The notes: generated by a model from the sequence alone, not told the origin. DNA of 64,000 nucleotides from Kalaharituber pfeilii (GCA_015179045.1 WHUZ01000007.1:1786501-1850500), one strand, 5' to 3'. Counted from the first letter of the stretch, positions 42,119-54,692 are shown. Numbers and translations are program-made.

Positions 42119-43711
42119 TTAAGTTGTCATGTTACCCTCCTTTTCTGCCTTTCCTTCCTTTCGTCGCTGCCTCTCTTCATACAACGCTCTTTGCCGAACA
42201 ATCCTCCCCACAATTTCTCCGGCATTCACGCCGCTCCATTCGTGTTCAGGGATTTCCCTAAACAGTGGCTCTCCAAATGCGTTCTGAACTTTTTTGAGTT
42301 CTGCGTAAGGGTCTGCTTCCGAGGCCATAAATTTTGTGGGACCATGGTAGACAGTGTGTGGGATACCGCCAGTGGGCAGTGTGGCGAGAAACGAGAGAGT
42401 GGGAACGAAAGGCGAGGAAAGAATTACCGAGGAGACAAACTAGGTATGATATTAGCATGTACCATCCTCTGCAGCACGCAAGAGCGAGAAGGAATACTCA
42501 CACGGCATTGCAAGACGCAGAGTGCGCGTTCGAAGAGATTCATAATAGGATAATTGAGGCCCTTGAACTTGTTGATGGTTTTATCATCGTGTACGCCAGC
42601 TACAACGTAGGGTTTCCTGCCACCGCTCGAAGGATCACCATCAACTTGATACTCTCCTCGGTCGGCAGCCTTGTTAGTCTCCGTCCTAACAACCAATTTC
42701 AGGAATTCAATGTGTCCGCTGCTGAATAAATCGAAACCCCCATCAACGTACACCACCCTCTGTCCTAGGTGAGGCATTTGTCCATCGACAATCTTGAGGC
42801 AAGTGCCAACTGGATTCCCACCAAAGTTTGGATCATACGAAAAAACGGTACTGCCTTTTCCTGGGGACCCAAATTCGTCACTAGCGTATGCTCGGATACG
42901 GTCCAGCTGGTATTCAGCCTCAGATGTGGGTGTTGGACGATTGTATGATGGTAAAGCAGAGAGGAGGTTCGTTTGAAGTGCGAACGGTTGCATATGATGC
43001 TGCTTCGTGCAGAGCAGCATGCGGCCTACGAGGTCAGTTGTCGATATCCCAGGCGTGCGAGCAACAATCTTGAAACGGCCTTGGGATTTGACGAGGCGGT
43101 AGCAGTCTTCACCAGAAGAGTCTTCACGGATATATTAGCTGGCATCCAGTTGACTTAGTCAGAAGAATCGTACCTGTGGTAATATCGTCTCCGTGAACAA
43201 CATATTTGCAGCCGTAGAGATCAAGCCACTCTGGCTCTGTAACGTATGGAGCATTTGGAACAGGAAGGTTTGTCCATTTGCAAGCTTGCACGGCAGCAAT
43301 TCTAGGTTAACGCAAGTCAAAATTTGGGGGGGTTAATCATTGCGCATTGAGGGAGACTTACCGCTCCTTCAATGTCATGACGGTTGGACCTTTCACGGCA
43401 CCTCTTTAGCTTGCATCGACCGCGGGGAGTTTCATAAACCGGGGAGCTGTTTCAACCTTTATTCTCGAAGATGTCTTCATCGGAGTGAACGCCGACAACT
43501 AGGTACTTTCCAAGCTGTTTGGCTTGAAGGATTGCGCCAGCGTGGCCTGCATGAAGAAGCCAGAGCGGAGGGAAATACATTAGTCCATGACCATAAGCTT
43601 GACGGGGAATTTGAATATACCATGGTGAGCAAAGTCGAAGCACCCGTCAATCCATATCCGGTCTTCCTGGATTGGAATTGGCGGGTTAGGTGGATGTTGA
43701 ATTGGATCCAT
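42119..43711 (-). CDS. ECT1: Ethanolamine-phosphate cytidylyltransferase, six exons
   Basis: Coding parts 43621-43711, 43457-43546, 43362-43389, 43174-43301, 42502-43121 and 42119-42439 join in phase to 425 residues. The enzyme makes CDP-ethanolamine from CTP and phosphoethanolamine in the Kennedy pathway to phosphatidylethanolamine. The first cytidylyltransferase domain has IWIDGCFDFAHHGHAGAIL (HxGH), VVGVHSDEDIFENKGPTVMTLKER, VVHGDDITT and ARTPGISTTDLVGRML. The second has RVVYVDGGFDLFSSGHIEFL, in which the first His of HxGH is Ser, then VVAGVHDDKTIN and LFERALCVLQCR. The linker is about 90 residues. Two catalytic folds in tandem are the hallmark of this enzyme. A 28-base micro-exon (43362-43389) is needed. 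Confidence 0.95.
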
Positions 43712-44424
43712 TGTGAACGACAAGTTGAGGATTGCTGCAGAGTGCACAGCTTGGGATATCTGTTCTCTTCAGCAAAGGAATAAAAAACTGTACTCTGCTC
43801 TGCCGTACCCCCGGACAAGCACTTGAGAGCGATGTAGGTGATGCTGCAATGCCAGATGTGAGCTCGGCGGGGTCAGCAGTGCACTCTCTGTAACTTCCCC
43901 GGACATCCGACGCACAAGTGCCTTGCATATGTGCCCCATGCACAGCGACCGCATACTGAGCGTTTCGAAACACGCAGCGTTAAGCCAAACACAGCCTAGC
44001 CAGGACGCCCTCATCATATGATACCTCGTCGCTCCAGCGGCGATGCGGTGGCCAGGCAGCCCCTACGGTATTCTGCTATTCGGTACCAGAAAAGCGTGCT
44101 TCCCCTTCCGCAATATCATACCTCTTGTAGCACAAGAACATCGATACTTGTATTGATTGACGGACTTGGCTCACATCTTATCATAAGCCGCATCGAGGGA
44201 CCAACTGAGCCACAGACTACTAGTAGGGGGAGCAGCGAACACAGCAGTGGGAGTGGTAAGGAGGTGGGGTGGGCAAGTGGAAGAAAACCAAATCGCTGCG
44301 GCGTGGGCAGAACAGTGCATGTAACTACTAAATAGCTAGTGCTTAGTCATCAAACCAAATGCCCGCGTACAGGTACCGTCCACCCTAAATTGACTTGTTT
44401 TTCAGCACCATTAATTGCAACTAA
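43712..44424. other. Gene-free upstream region of ECT1
   Basis: No recognisable gene. A 105-codon plus-strand frame at 44018-44335 has no features of a real protein. Confidence 0.4.
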
Positions 44425-45180
44425 TTGCTTCTATGCCCTCGCTGGCACCCGCAGTTCCTCACTCGCCGCCCCACAATCAATGCTCAATATATTCAATACC
44501 TTGAGAGAATACGGGTGAAGCAGGGCATGGATGTGGTGGCTCAATGTACATTTTACAAGACATTGTGTAATACTATTCAATGTTGCCATATTACTCCTGA
44601 TAATCTTTTTGGAATTGCAGTGAGAAGGGAATTGTCACGGAAAATACCTCCGCAAGGCAATTGTGCATGCTGGACCTGGTTGTAAGGTCACAGTCACCAA
44701 TGGTAGTCAAGAGTTGGTCATGACACTTGAGACTGTGAATGCTGCAGACAAGGCTATACCGCCATTTATTGTATGGCAGGCAAAAAGTCATCAGCATAGC
44801 TACTACGGTAAGGATGATGTGCATAAGTGGCCAGCAAGCTTTGGTTACTCTAAGAGCATAGTATATGAAGTATCATTTTGAGATGCATATGCGCCCTGGT
44901 ACTGCATCCTCGGAGCCGCTGGCAGCAACCTCCGAACCAGCAACAACCTTCTCCAGCACCCACTCGAATTACCAGAAGTGTCAGCACCCCCAACCTACCT
45001 AGCACCGAAAGTGTACCTAGCAATTCTGCCAACTCTCCAAGATTGCTGCACAGGAGAAGATTGCAGCAGTATCCGCAAAGGAAAAAAAGGCAGCAGATAA
45101 GCTCGGAAAATAGAAGGAAGCCACAGCAGCAGCTCGTGTAGCAGCAGTCGCAGAGAAAGCTACCACTCATGGACAGGGAC
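44425..45180 (+). pseudogene. pogo/Tigger-type transposase remnant
   Basis: Frames switch repeatedly. Recognisable pieces are ITPDNLF followed, in another frame, by WNCSEKGIVTEN (the first acidic motif region, with Asp lost), then GCKVTVTNGSQELVMTLETVNAADKAIPPFIVWQAKSHQ and YYGKDDVHKWPASFGYSKS. This corresponds to the pogo core '..vT....NA.G..iPP.iI.kgk'. A Pro/Ser-rich C-terminal tail (SPAPTRITRSVSTPNLPS) follows. Clearly inactive. Confidence 0.75.
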
Positions 45181-46757
45181 ACGGGTGCAGGCGTGGGTGA
45201 AGCTATAGACGAGGGGCTCTTGTGATTTGTGTTAAGCGAGGGTCGGAGCTCACGGTAGTGCGTGGTGCGGCGGAGCCTTTCGAGTTGAATTTTGCCATCA
45301 CTGGAGTATCTGGAGGTGTCTGGAAGAGAGATGGAGGCTCCCACACAAGCCTCTACACCTATAGAGCTTGATTCAGGAACCAGCCGAGTCTGAATTAGAG
45401 TCCTTGGGGTCAGAATCAGAGGTTGATGAGGGTTGAGGCAGCCATTCTGGTGCGAGAAATGGAAAACTATATATTTGAAGGACCGTACAGTGCCATGTGC
45501 AGATCTTGAGCTTCTGCTAATCCTATGCTATAGTACAGTGTTTGGAGATATCATCGTGAGTAGTACTATGATAGTGGAGGGGCTGTGACATGCGTATGAG
45601 CTTATGGGAGCCAGAGGGGGTTATTTTTTAGAGCTGATGAGATGTATAAAATTGTCGATGTTGAAGATTATTTTTTTCTTCAGATTCGGAATCAGTGTAC
45701 TTGGTTTAGCCTATATTCAATTTATTGCATATGTAGCTCATACCCTGACTCCACTAGAATTTAATCATATAGAACCAGGCCATTACAGTCCACCCTGTTT
45801 ACTTTAAGATGCTGGATAGCCCTCTTCGCCAGCGTCGATGTGGGGGCCTCAGATCGAACCAGGGCCACCAAATCTACATCTCTCCATGGCGCTTGTTGTT
45901 ACCTCCACCACGAGGGTCAACAGCATTCCAAGGCATAGGTCAGTACGAAAAGCTGACAACTCCACCACATCCTAAACCCATTCCCCGGTAGAGGAATGCG
46001 TGGTTTAACGGGGGGGATTAATTCCAAAGCGGGGGTTTGTGTACAGTATGGCGAGTAAAAGAACAGTTGCGAACAATGTACATGAACCCTATGGAGTGCC
46101 GATATGTTAACATATTCTCGCCTACAATGTTACCCAATAGTATTTAAATACGACCTAAATGTTACTGAAAATGTTACTTGGGTTTCGGCCATCACGCTTA
46201 ATGTTACTCTAATCTTTCTTGGACTTCGCTGGCTATGCTTAATATTACTCTAACCCACTTTGAGATAAGGCTGCCCGAGCTCTCGAAATCGTTATAACGA
46301 AACCTTGCTATAAGAAATAATAATGGCCAAACTTTTGCCTTTCGTTATAGCAAGGTAAGACTGAGCGTGCGGCGTGCTCCGCTCTACCATGGCTGACTAA
46401 CGCGTATGCCACTTAACGCGCCGTCCTGGCCCATCGCAGCACGCCCACGTCCGCCGCACGTGCTTCCACTCTTCCGGTTCCCTTCCGCGCGATCCGGGAA
46501 AACCTTCGCCCAAGTCGACAAAACAAGAAAAATAATCATAGAAAAATTCGCGCATCTCCTACACGCACCTCCGTAGATCTAGTCGCACACACGCACTGGT
46601 TCCTCCCGCGTTCCATAGAATATATACCTCCGCGTGTGTTTGCACACCCCAGTCGTTCCTTTGATCTGTCTTCTCTGTTTTGATAGCTGCTCCGCCTCTG
46701 ATTCCTCACGGACGCACATACAACACCCCCTCCACCCCTGCCTCTAGCTGGCCAAAC
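45181..46757. other. Gene-free stretch with small repeats
   Basis: Near 45836 the reverse strand contains GGTTCGATC, like a tRNA B box, but no A box at the right distance. At 46295-46355 an inverted repeat CCTTGCTATAA/TTATAGCAAGG surrounds an AT-rich loop. AATGTTAC recurs several times at 46130-46210. No gene is seen. Confidence 0.4.
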
Positions 46758-48052
46758 ATGCCCGCCCTTCATCCCGCTGTCCTCCCGACTCCGGCATCGG
46801 GTCCCCCACTACCCCCGACCCCTCCAACACCATTTCTGTCCACAACCGCCGCTCGCCTTCCCCCCTCCCGCAACACATCTACACCGTCGGCATCCCCGGC
46901 CCTCCCCGTATCCTAATCCGCCGCCAACCGTCGTGCGCCCCGAATTCTCAAACCCTCCTCCGTGCAGTCCTCCCCCGGCGGCCCCGGTCCCGGCTCCGGC
47001 GGCTTCTTCCACCCGCACCCGCACTCTCCGTCGCTGTCCCCTGCTGCCGGCGCCGCAGCAGCCACCAGCGCGCCCACCCTCGCGTCCCTCCTTGCCTCTG
47101 CAGGCGCACTGCAAGAGTGGAAATACGAGTACCGCCGTGAGGCGCAGCAGATGGTGCCCTGGCTCTGGCTGGGCCCTGTCGCCGCAACACGGAACAAGGA
47201 ATGGCTTGCAGCCCGCGGCATCACCCTCCTCCTCGCCGTCCGCAGCCCCATGACCGCGAAACGCAAAGCTAATGGGCGGCTCCGGGACCGGCGAACCCCC
47301 TTCGCAGCCTCGAACAGTGCATCCCGGGTCCCCCGCAGGCCCCGCTCGCGTCACGCTCGACCTGCCCTCTACTCCAGGGGCGCCTCTAATCTCGACCTTC
47401 CGCACCGCCGCCCAATTCATTGATCAAAACTACCTCGCCCCCTCCGCCCAGACCTCTTTCTCCCGCAAGGCCGACCCTCCTTCGATCCCTCCGCCCCCTT
47501 GACACCTCAATCGACTACCACGCCCTCGTTCACGAACACCAGTCCTCGACCTCCTTATCGCGGCTGCTGCCGCCAACCCCATCACTGTCCCCTGCGCCTA
47601 CCCCGCTCTACGCTGGTCTTCTGCGAATCCGGCAACGAAAAGTCTGCCGTCGTGGTAGCCTCCTACCTCATGCAGCACTTTGGTGCAAGTGTCATCCAAG
47701 CTGTCCAAATCGTCCAGGGCAAGCGCTTCTCGGTCGGCTTCGACGACTCCATGAAATTTGCTTTGACGGCATATGAGCCTATTTGGAGAAGTTGGCGCGA
47801 AGTGCAGGGGGTCATGCGGAGCGACGGTCGCAACGGCGCGGGGAGTAACGGAGATACCGGCAGTGGTATCAAGAAAAAGCGGGGTATGAAGAGACGTGGG
47901 AGGGAGAGGAGATGGCCGACACTATGGGTGAGGGAGGCCTGATGGGGATGGGACAAAGCGAGGGCAGAGTGGGAGTGGCGCCATTTCGGGATCGGGACGA
48001 GGTTGACGAGATCATGCGGATGAACGACGACGATGCGATGATGTTGGGGTGA
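46758..48052 (+). pseudogene. Dual-specificity-phosphatase-like (STYX-type), frame-disrupted
   Basis: Protein-like segments in order but in different frames: a Pro-rich start (PALHPAVLPTPASGPPLPPTPP), EWKYEYRREAQQMVPWLWLGPVAATRNKEWLAARGITLLLAVRSPM, VTLDLPSTPGAPLISTFRTAAQFI, then STLVFCESGNEKSAVVVASYLMQHFGASVIQAVQIVQGKRFSVGFDD, and a C-terminal RDEVDEIMRMNDDDAMMLG ending at 48052. The order fits a fungal dual-specificity-phosphatase fold. The signature loop is C-E-S-G-N-E-K: the Cys is kept, but the Arg of CX5R is Lys and the preceding His is Phe, as in pseudophosphatases. At least three frame changes occur in this GC-rich stretch. Undetected introns or sequence error could account for some. 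Confidence 0.6.
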
Positions 48053-49454
48053 GCCGGGAGATGCTAATGACTGTCTTTTTTCTTCTTTTCTTTTCTTTTC
48101 TTTTTTTTTTGTTCCGATTTGGTTACCTACTTTAGCACACATGTGATATCCAGATACCCCTTCAGACTTCGAAAGTACCACATAAACTCTCGACATTCCG
48201 CCGAAATTTGGGGCCGGCTCCACCTCTCGCCGGCACCCTTTTAGGGCTCTTTCCGCGATCGGAGTTCTCACGTCTATTCAGCCTCCCTCACCCTTGACAC
48301 AATCCCCAGAGTTCCTCCTCTTAGAGCAAATCAGCACTCAGCAGTAACTCATCACTCACCGAATCCACCACCCGCAACTCATTCCCCGCCTCTCCGCCCA
48401 GCCATCCCTCCTTACCCACCAGTCATGTTTTCTCAACTTCTCTTTCTTTGTCTTCTGATTGGCGCATTGATTTTGCACTGGCACTGGCACTGGCAATGGC
48501 ACTGGTACTTGCATATCCCCCGGATTTTTGGTCATATTCCCCTTTTGTCCCATTCTCACAAAAACCAACATTCGCTGTTTTTTTTTTTTTTGTTTTTTTT
48601 TGCGTTTTCCCCCCCAGTTTCCAATTCTGCTCGCGTTTTGTTTCTTTATCGCAATCCGGGTCCGGGGTCGGAGTTGAGATCGGAGTTGAGATCTAGTTTC
48701 CCTGTAACTACAACGCGGAGTAAACGCCTCTCGCAAAACCGGCGACATCTGAGTGTTGTCCCTGTTTTTTCTCTCAGGCACCTAGCGGAGCATTCTTATT
48801 ATCCCGAGGAAATTCCTCGGATGGCTACAAGAGAAATATATATGCATGAATTTTTTTACACCTTTGCAATATGAAATGATGTTTTAGCAGACGTAAAAGA
48901 AACTCTAGAACGAGATTGTAACGTAACACCTGTGGTTGATGTTGACTTTTTTTTACCCCTCTCCACTGACGGAGTCCCAATCCGTCATTGCACATCATAT
49001 CCGTTGGGTAGATATTTTTGGCCTATTTGAAAGTAGGCAGTGTGGTATATAATAGCATGGTTTCCTTATCGAATGTATCATCATTTAGCCGCGCCTCTAG
49101 GACAACACAATTGAGTGCTTGATATCGAAAGCTATTCACTGCCATTCAGTGTAACAATTCAAACATTTTGCCTATCGAGGTTTCCTGCTCAGTGCTGCAA
49201 AGCTCGCTGGTGAAACGTGTAGCTTCTTGAAATCGCACATGAAGTGTTTACTGCAAGGTTTCACTCCTTAGAAGGTGTCAGGCGGGCCTCAGGCACCTAG
49301 CTGCTAAGGTTGAATTCAACTGTGACGTTCCTAGCCATATTTGTCCTATCCATTCATTAGGCAAGCAATCACTGTACATTCCTGACTCTCAACGCAATCC
49401 AGCAAATGTTCTCTTATTGACTTGGCTCATGTGCTCCTGCTACCCAAATGCCGC
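48053..49454. other. Gene-free stretch
   Basis: Contains T-rich runs (48080-48110, 48575-48600) and a short GGCACT/TGGCAA repeat near 48478. No coding region is supported. Confidence 0.4.
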
Positions 49455-50999
49455 TTACCACACCCTCGTCCCTGTCTGCTGCAACCAACCAATATCCCCT
49501 CTTTCCACAAACTTGTTACACCAGTTTCCCCACTCCCAAGAGTCCTCATATTCGACCACCACACCCTCGTCCCTTGCCACGTTCTCAATCTCGGCTACCC
49601 GTTTCTCTTTCGGCCAATCGCGCCACACCGGATAGCGAGGGAACTCAAAGTCTTCCCTCTCCATTATAAACACTAACTTCGCCAGCTTACCCTTCCCACC
49701 CACCTGGCCCCTCTCGCGCATATACTGCCCTACAAGCTTGGCAACATTCTTCCTCTCCCAATGACTGCCCTCTACACACTTCAGCTCATCAACCAGCCTC
49801 AAGATTTCCAACCCTTCCGGGAGCGCTTGAGACAAGGTCATCCCACTCTCGCCCTCGATCCCCAGAATTAGGGTCAAGTTGGTGGTCAGTTCTCGCAGGT
49901 TTGTGAGCTGCGACAGTACTAGATCTCGGACGTTACCTACGGGCCCGCATTCGGTTCCCAGGTTCATCAAGCTCAGGTCCATCGCGCCAAAAATGAACGT
50001 GCGGAGAGTGAGTGTGGTCAGGGTGTCCCTAACCTTGCTAAGGGCTGAGCCGAGTACGGAGTACTCAACCCAGCATTGCTCTGGAATGTCGAGATTCATC
50101 AGCTGGGTGTGTGAAAGTGTGATTAGAGTTGGGGTACAGGCGAGCAATGATTTGAGTGTTAGGATGTGCGCATTGGACAGTGATAAATGTTTGATGTTGG
50201 ATTTTGGTGGCTTCTGGGGGTTCGGAATAGTGGGAAGAGCGTCATCCCAGATGAAAGGGCCCTTGTCAAGGAAAGGCTCAATTGTTCTAGACCACTCTCG
50301 CAAAGGAAGGGAACCGCCATATCCTTAATGTCGCAGTCGTACATGTGTAATGGTGAGGTTGGATGCCGCGTCGCTTTTATCTCGACAATTTTCAAGAACG
50401 GAAATACCGAGCAACTCGTCTGGTTGTTCAAAAGGTGCCAATGCATTTTCCACATGCAATTTGGCTGGATGCGCCAATTCACATGGTCAAGCTTCAACCT
50501 CAGCTCACGAAGCCCGCCATCTAGCCCTGCGCAGTCCCTTTTTGAGACCGCGACCAGTAAAAGTATCGCAGCAGCATTCGCGTCCAAAGAACCCTTATCC
50601 AATTTCTCCATCCACCATTCTGTAGCTAGACCTTCCTTCGTTAATAGCTTTTTCAATCTTCTTATTTCAGCCTTAAAAAATAACTTTTGCTTCCCCGAGG
50701 TTATCCCCGCCCTGTGATTTTCCATGTTCCATCGTACTAGCTCAATCTTGCGTATAAAACCTGCTAGAGCAGGACTATTTACAAGAGAGCGGAGAAGCTT
50801 GTTCAGACGCCGGTGTTCCTGACATTGGGCCTCGGAACTGTCGAGGCGCGGGTCTGGCCAGGAGAAGGAGATGGTATGGTAAACTTGGGGGACGGCCAGA
50901 GCACGGAGGAATTTTGTTTGCTGAGGAGCCGGACAGCAGGGTGGAGTGGGGCAGGGATGAGCCGGTCAGTATATGGGAGATGAGTTCGGGAGGAAGCAT
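49455..50999 (-). pseudogene. F-box/LRR-type protein, frameshifted
   Basis: It begins MLPPELISHIL (F-box start, at 50999). After frame changes it continues TKFLRALAVPQVYHTISFSW, LNKLLRSLVNSPALAGFIRKIELVRWNMENHRAG and LKKLLTKEGLATEWWMEKLD. A further shift near 50300 (..DMAVPFL / REWSRTIEPFLDKGPFIW..) leads into leucine-rich segments (IKHLSLSNAHILTLKSLLACTPTLITLSH, VRDLVLSQLTNLRELTTNLTLILG). This fits the F-box plus fungal leucine-rich plan of SCF ubiquitin-ligase adaptors. At least three single-base-scale breaks are needed, so it is either dead or affected by sequence errors. Confidence 0.6.
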
Positions 51000-51056
51000 G
51001 GAGTGTCCCGAAAGAGTAAGATTCTGGAAAAGGAAAATTAATGGAGTATTGTAGAA

Positions 51057-51330
51057 GAGGAAAGTGGACTAGAGGGAAGAAGGAGCAAATAGCTGGAATT
51101 GAACGAGGTCTATGGATCTGACTTTCTTCAACCTTGTAACAGTGATTATTGTATTGTATGCTACAGAGAAGGCCTCCTCCTCGCCCTCTTGATATACCCG
51201 TAATTCTCAAGTACCCACTTCCCCTTTTGGTAGTCTCCCAGTTCTTCAACCCGCCGAACCTTCTAGTACCCTCTCCTCTGGCCTTCCTTCACCAGGGCAC
51301 GTGAAATGCCAAGGTCCTCTCCAGGTTTGC
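51057..51330 (+). repeat. Dispersed repeat R1, copy 2
   Basis: GAGGAAAGTGGACTAGAGGG, GAGGTCTATGGATCTGACTT, CTTCAACCTTGTAACAGTGA and GGCACGTGAAATGCCAAGG occur in the same order as copy 1. With copy 3 it forms a 2.4-kb inverted pair. Confidence 0.65.
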
Positions 51331-51574
51331 GACAGTAGTCAGGAGCGGGGAAATGCAACCTTGGCGGTGGGAGATTTGTCACGTGCTTACCAAGAACGAG
51401 TTTCAATTGAACCGTATGCGCCGGCATGTACTGTGAAGTGAAACTCCGCTTAGTCAGGGTCTAGTTACGAGACTACTGTGAAGTGGCTCTCGACGGTAAG
51501 GGATTCGGAATTGCTCGAATATATACTTTGAATCTAAGCGATCCGTGTAGGACCGCTCGTTCTTACTACTTGAT

Positions 51575-51635
51575 ATGCCCTGCCATGGCGAATAGCTGCA
51601 AGTGGGGTTACATGAAATAAAGAACAAAAAAAAAA
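51575..51635 (+). mobile_element. Micro-retroposon copy 3
   Basis: Body ATGCCCTGCCATGGCGAATAGC..., A-rich end, bracketed by 10-bp repeats ACTACTTGAT (51565-51574 and 51636-51645). Confidence 0.8.
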
Positions 51636-51645
51636 ACTACTTGAT

Positions 51646-53149
51646 TTATTTATGGATTTACGTTAGATCACCCATCCGCAATGCATCAGACTAGGGCAGT
51701 CTCATGCCAAGACCAGGGACCGTTAGTTCCCAAATGTGAAGAGGCTCTGTCATACATCGAGCTCTGTTCCCGTCGCGTGTCGTAGAGCGCAAGTCGCAGA
51801 GCCCAATCGGGCCTCGAATACCCCGTAGTAGCAACTTACTGAAGGAAAAAGGGATCGTATGATAGTGAGTACTATAGAACACATTCTTGCTGTATGATAG
51901 CCAGAAAGCGACGCCATTGATATATTTACTATTTTTACGATCACAATGTTGTATGATATGGGCCCATAGTTGTAGTCAGGAGCATTTACTTTGAGTAAAA
52001 AATCTGAAATTCATCAGATGTGCATTACGAATCCCTCTTGCTCTGAGTGAAAGTTCAAAGCGATACCCATACAAGCAGAGATATCCGGAATCCTCTACCA
52101 TTCTAAGTGTCATTTAGCATGCTGGTTCTGGGGGTAACGGAATCGCGTTAACGCCAAGCATGCTAATTTGGGTTGTTGTGTTGCCATTTAGGGTAGTGGA
52201 AGTACCCATGCAAGCGCCCAGCAACTATGTACTTCAACTTGGTCGCAACCTCAGCTCCACAACTTCGAGCCGTACCATTCCATAGATCCGATTGACAAGC
52301 TTTTGCATATAAGTGCTGAATCGAAGTGGATAAGATTTTCTTTGTTAGTCTGAGGGAAGACGGAGAATGGTAGGAATGCGGGAGGCGATTTTCGTCCGTT
52401 CCATAGAAGTGGGCCCCGGTCCCCCAAATTTCTTTTTTGGGTAATACTCGTTTGTGGGCAGAAGTGAGATGTCCACAGGCAACTCGCTACCTTCTGGCCC
52501 ACCTGTGAGAAAGGAAATCTGGGAGAGATTTTCTTTTTTTTCTTTTTCTTTTTCTTTTTTTTTTTTTTTTTTTCTTAATATCACCAATCGCATGCTGCCC
52601 TATAGACTATGGCGATGCTGGAAGAGAGAATCTCTACAATTAAGAAGCCTTTCAGTATCCCCCACATGTAAACTGACAGGGAATTAAGGAGGCATTATGA
52701 CGTAAGATTCCTAAGAGCGCCCCGCAGGAAGGGCAGGAGAAATTATGAAAGAGGGGAGTGGTGGTTGTGCAGTCGCCGTGAGTATGGATTCAGATCCTTT
52801 GGTCGTCATCCTGGTTATTTTTTGTTCTAAAAAAATCCCCTCTTGCCTACATAAACATACCCTATGTAACAAAAACAAGAAGCCCATAAGTTTCAGAAGA
52901 TATGGAAGAAACATCTGGCACTCACCTCTAGTTCCAGGTGCGGAACTCTTGCTAGAGTTCCCAGATAACACTCTAAATATGCTAGAGTATTGTCCTTACA
53001 TAGGTGAGTCTCTACTGGGTTAGAATTTGGAAAGGAAGGCATTCTGAGTATGACTATGGTTAACTTTATGGATAACCTACCCACTGGCCCCCACACACCC
53101 CAGCACACAGACCACCCCCACCCCCACGTACTGTCGCAAACCTGGGGAG
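51646..53149. other. Gene-free; holds a tail-only LINE insertion
   Basis: At about 52537-52622 a pyrimidine run is followed by TTAATATCACCAATCGCATGCTGCCC..ACTATGGCGATG, the LINE tail on the minus strand, with little else. Imperfect GAGAGATTTT/GAGAGAATCT flanks may be the target duplication. No gene is seen in the rest. Confidence 0.5.
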
Positions 53150-53419
53150 GACCTTGGCATTGCACGTGACCTGGAAGGAAGGCTAGGGGAGAGGGTACTA
53201 GAAGGTTCGGCGGGTTGACGAACTGGGAAACTACCAAAGGGGAAGGGGGCACTTGAGAATTGCGGGTATATCAAGAGGAGGAGGCCTTCTCTGTAGCAAC
53301 ACACAACACATAGCACACAATACAATCATCGTGACAAGGTTGAAGAAAGTCAGATCCACAGACCTCGTTCAATTCCAGTGATTTACTCCTTCTTCCCTCT
53401 AGTCCACTTTCCTCCTCGA
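53150..53419 (-). repeat. Dispersed repeat R1, copy 3
   Basis: The reverse complement of the blocks in copies 1 and 2, ending CTCTAGTCCACTTTCCTCCTC at its outer edge. Confidence 0.65.
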
Positions 53420-53811
53420 CAGTACCTTACCAACTCCAATACCCCACTCTCGCACTATTGACGTACCTAGAACAAGTGGAGAAGGTAGCAATAGGAAAGG
53501 ATTAAGACCATAATTTTGTGGTCCGCTTCACCATTGTATGCAGTTATGGTTGGCCGTTATGGTATAACGCTTACTGGTACCTTCTGTTGTCAACAATACA
53601 ATTCCACTTAAACAGAACACTTCAAGGACCAAAGGCTGAACGAACAAAACATATATCTGCCGGCGCAATGAAGCATTCGCTCGGTACCAGGATACTGCAG
53701 GATTACCCCAGCCCACCGGCTAAAATGTTCAACATATGCTGGATGCATGAAGCTGGCTGCCTAACACCAAACCGAGGATTGGTAATCTTGGCTGTTTCCT
53801 GACAGCCTTCT

Positions 53812-54500
53812 TTTTTTTTATTTTAATATCATTACTCGTGTACCGCCCTCGAGATAATTACATAAGAGATAAGGAAAGAAAAATAACATAAGAATCAAAC
53901 CAGGCAGCAATATAACAATACGAGAGCAGGCCAGAAATCTATACTCATAGGTTAGAGAATCTTGGCGCTATAATGAAGATCGGCTTTATACCTGGTTCTA
54001 GAAACAATCGAAAGTACTTTTTTTATTTCAAGAAAGTTTAGAGTAAAAATTAAGAAATAAAATAACTGCACGATATTAGGAAAGCATTTTCCAGTTGCTT
54101 TTAGAACCGAATTGAATGAATTCCAGGCTTCAATTTATTACTGAAAATGGGAAGTTCGCACGAGAGAAAAATTATGTACTTACTTATTTATATAACAGGA
54201 CAATTAATGCGAACGCATACGCCTCCCTAGCCCTCATCTTTCTTCCCATCTCGTCTTCCCTCCCTCTGGCGGTGACCTGATTGCATCCTCATGCCTCCCA
54301 AAGTGCTCACCAAGAGTCCAAGACCCCCAGCCTCTGTAGGGGTCTGTAACTCAGCCCCAGTCTGCTCCTTTCTTGTGCCCGTTGTGCCTTGGCTGACATC
54401 CTGATCCCTGCCTGTTACTATGCCGTCCAGGTATGGAAGGAAGGCGCCCACTCTTGCTGCCTCCTTGTTATCTTGTGTCCTTTCACCCACATTGCAGGTT
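53812..54500 (-). pseudogene. LINE 3' remnant
   Basis: Minus strand: GERTQDNKEAARVGAFLPYLDGIVT corresponds to GNERADRAARIGALLPYQEGTVT of the 10.9-kb LINE, followed by a decayed EQTGAELQTPTEAGGLGLLVSTL. A T-run with TAATATCATTACTCGTGTACCGCCC at 53812-53855 is the LINE tail. The part between is decayed or an unrelated insert. Confidence 0.6.
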
Positions 54501-54692
54501 GCCTGATGGTCGTTGTGTATAGGTAAAAAGTATTTAATGCCGCTTGCAAAACAAATTTGCGGTATATGTCGCTTGGTTGCCAGCTAAACGGCAGTCCTAT
54601 TTAAGGCTGTGTTTTTCACTCCGCTCACAAAAGTCATCAACCTCCCCAAATTTACCAGACCACAATCAACTCGATAAACAGTCACCAACGGT

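Noticed and set aside
44850..45344. 164-codon Cys/Leu-rich minus-strand frame
   Set aside because: It is the reverse reading of the Ser/Gln/Ala-rich pogo C-terminal remnant.
45830..45880. GGTTCGATC on the minus strand as a tRNA
   Set aside because: No matching A box or acceptor stem.
46809..47420. 203-codon Gly/Arg-rich minus-strand frame
   Set aside because: Opposite-strand reading of GC-rich phosphatase-like coding DNA.
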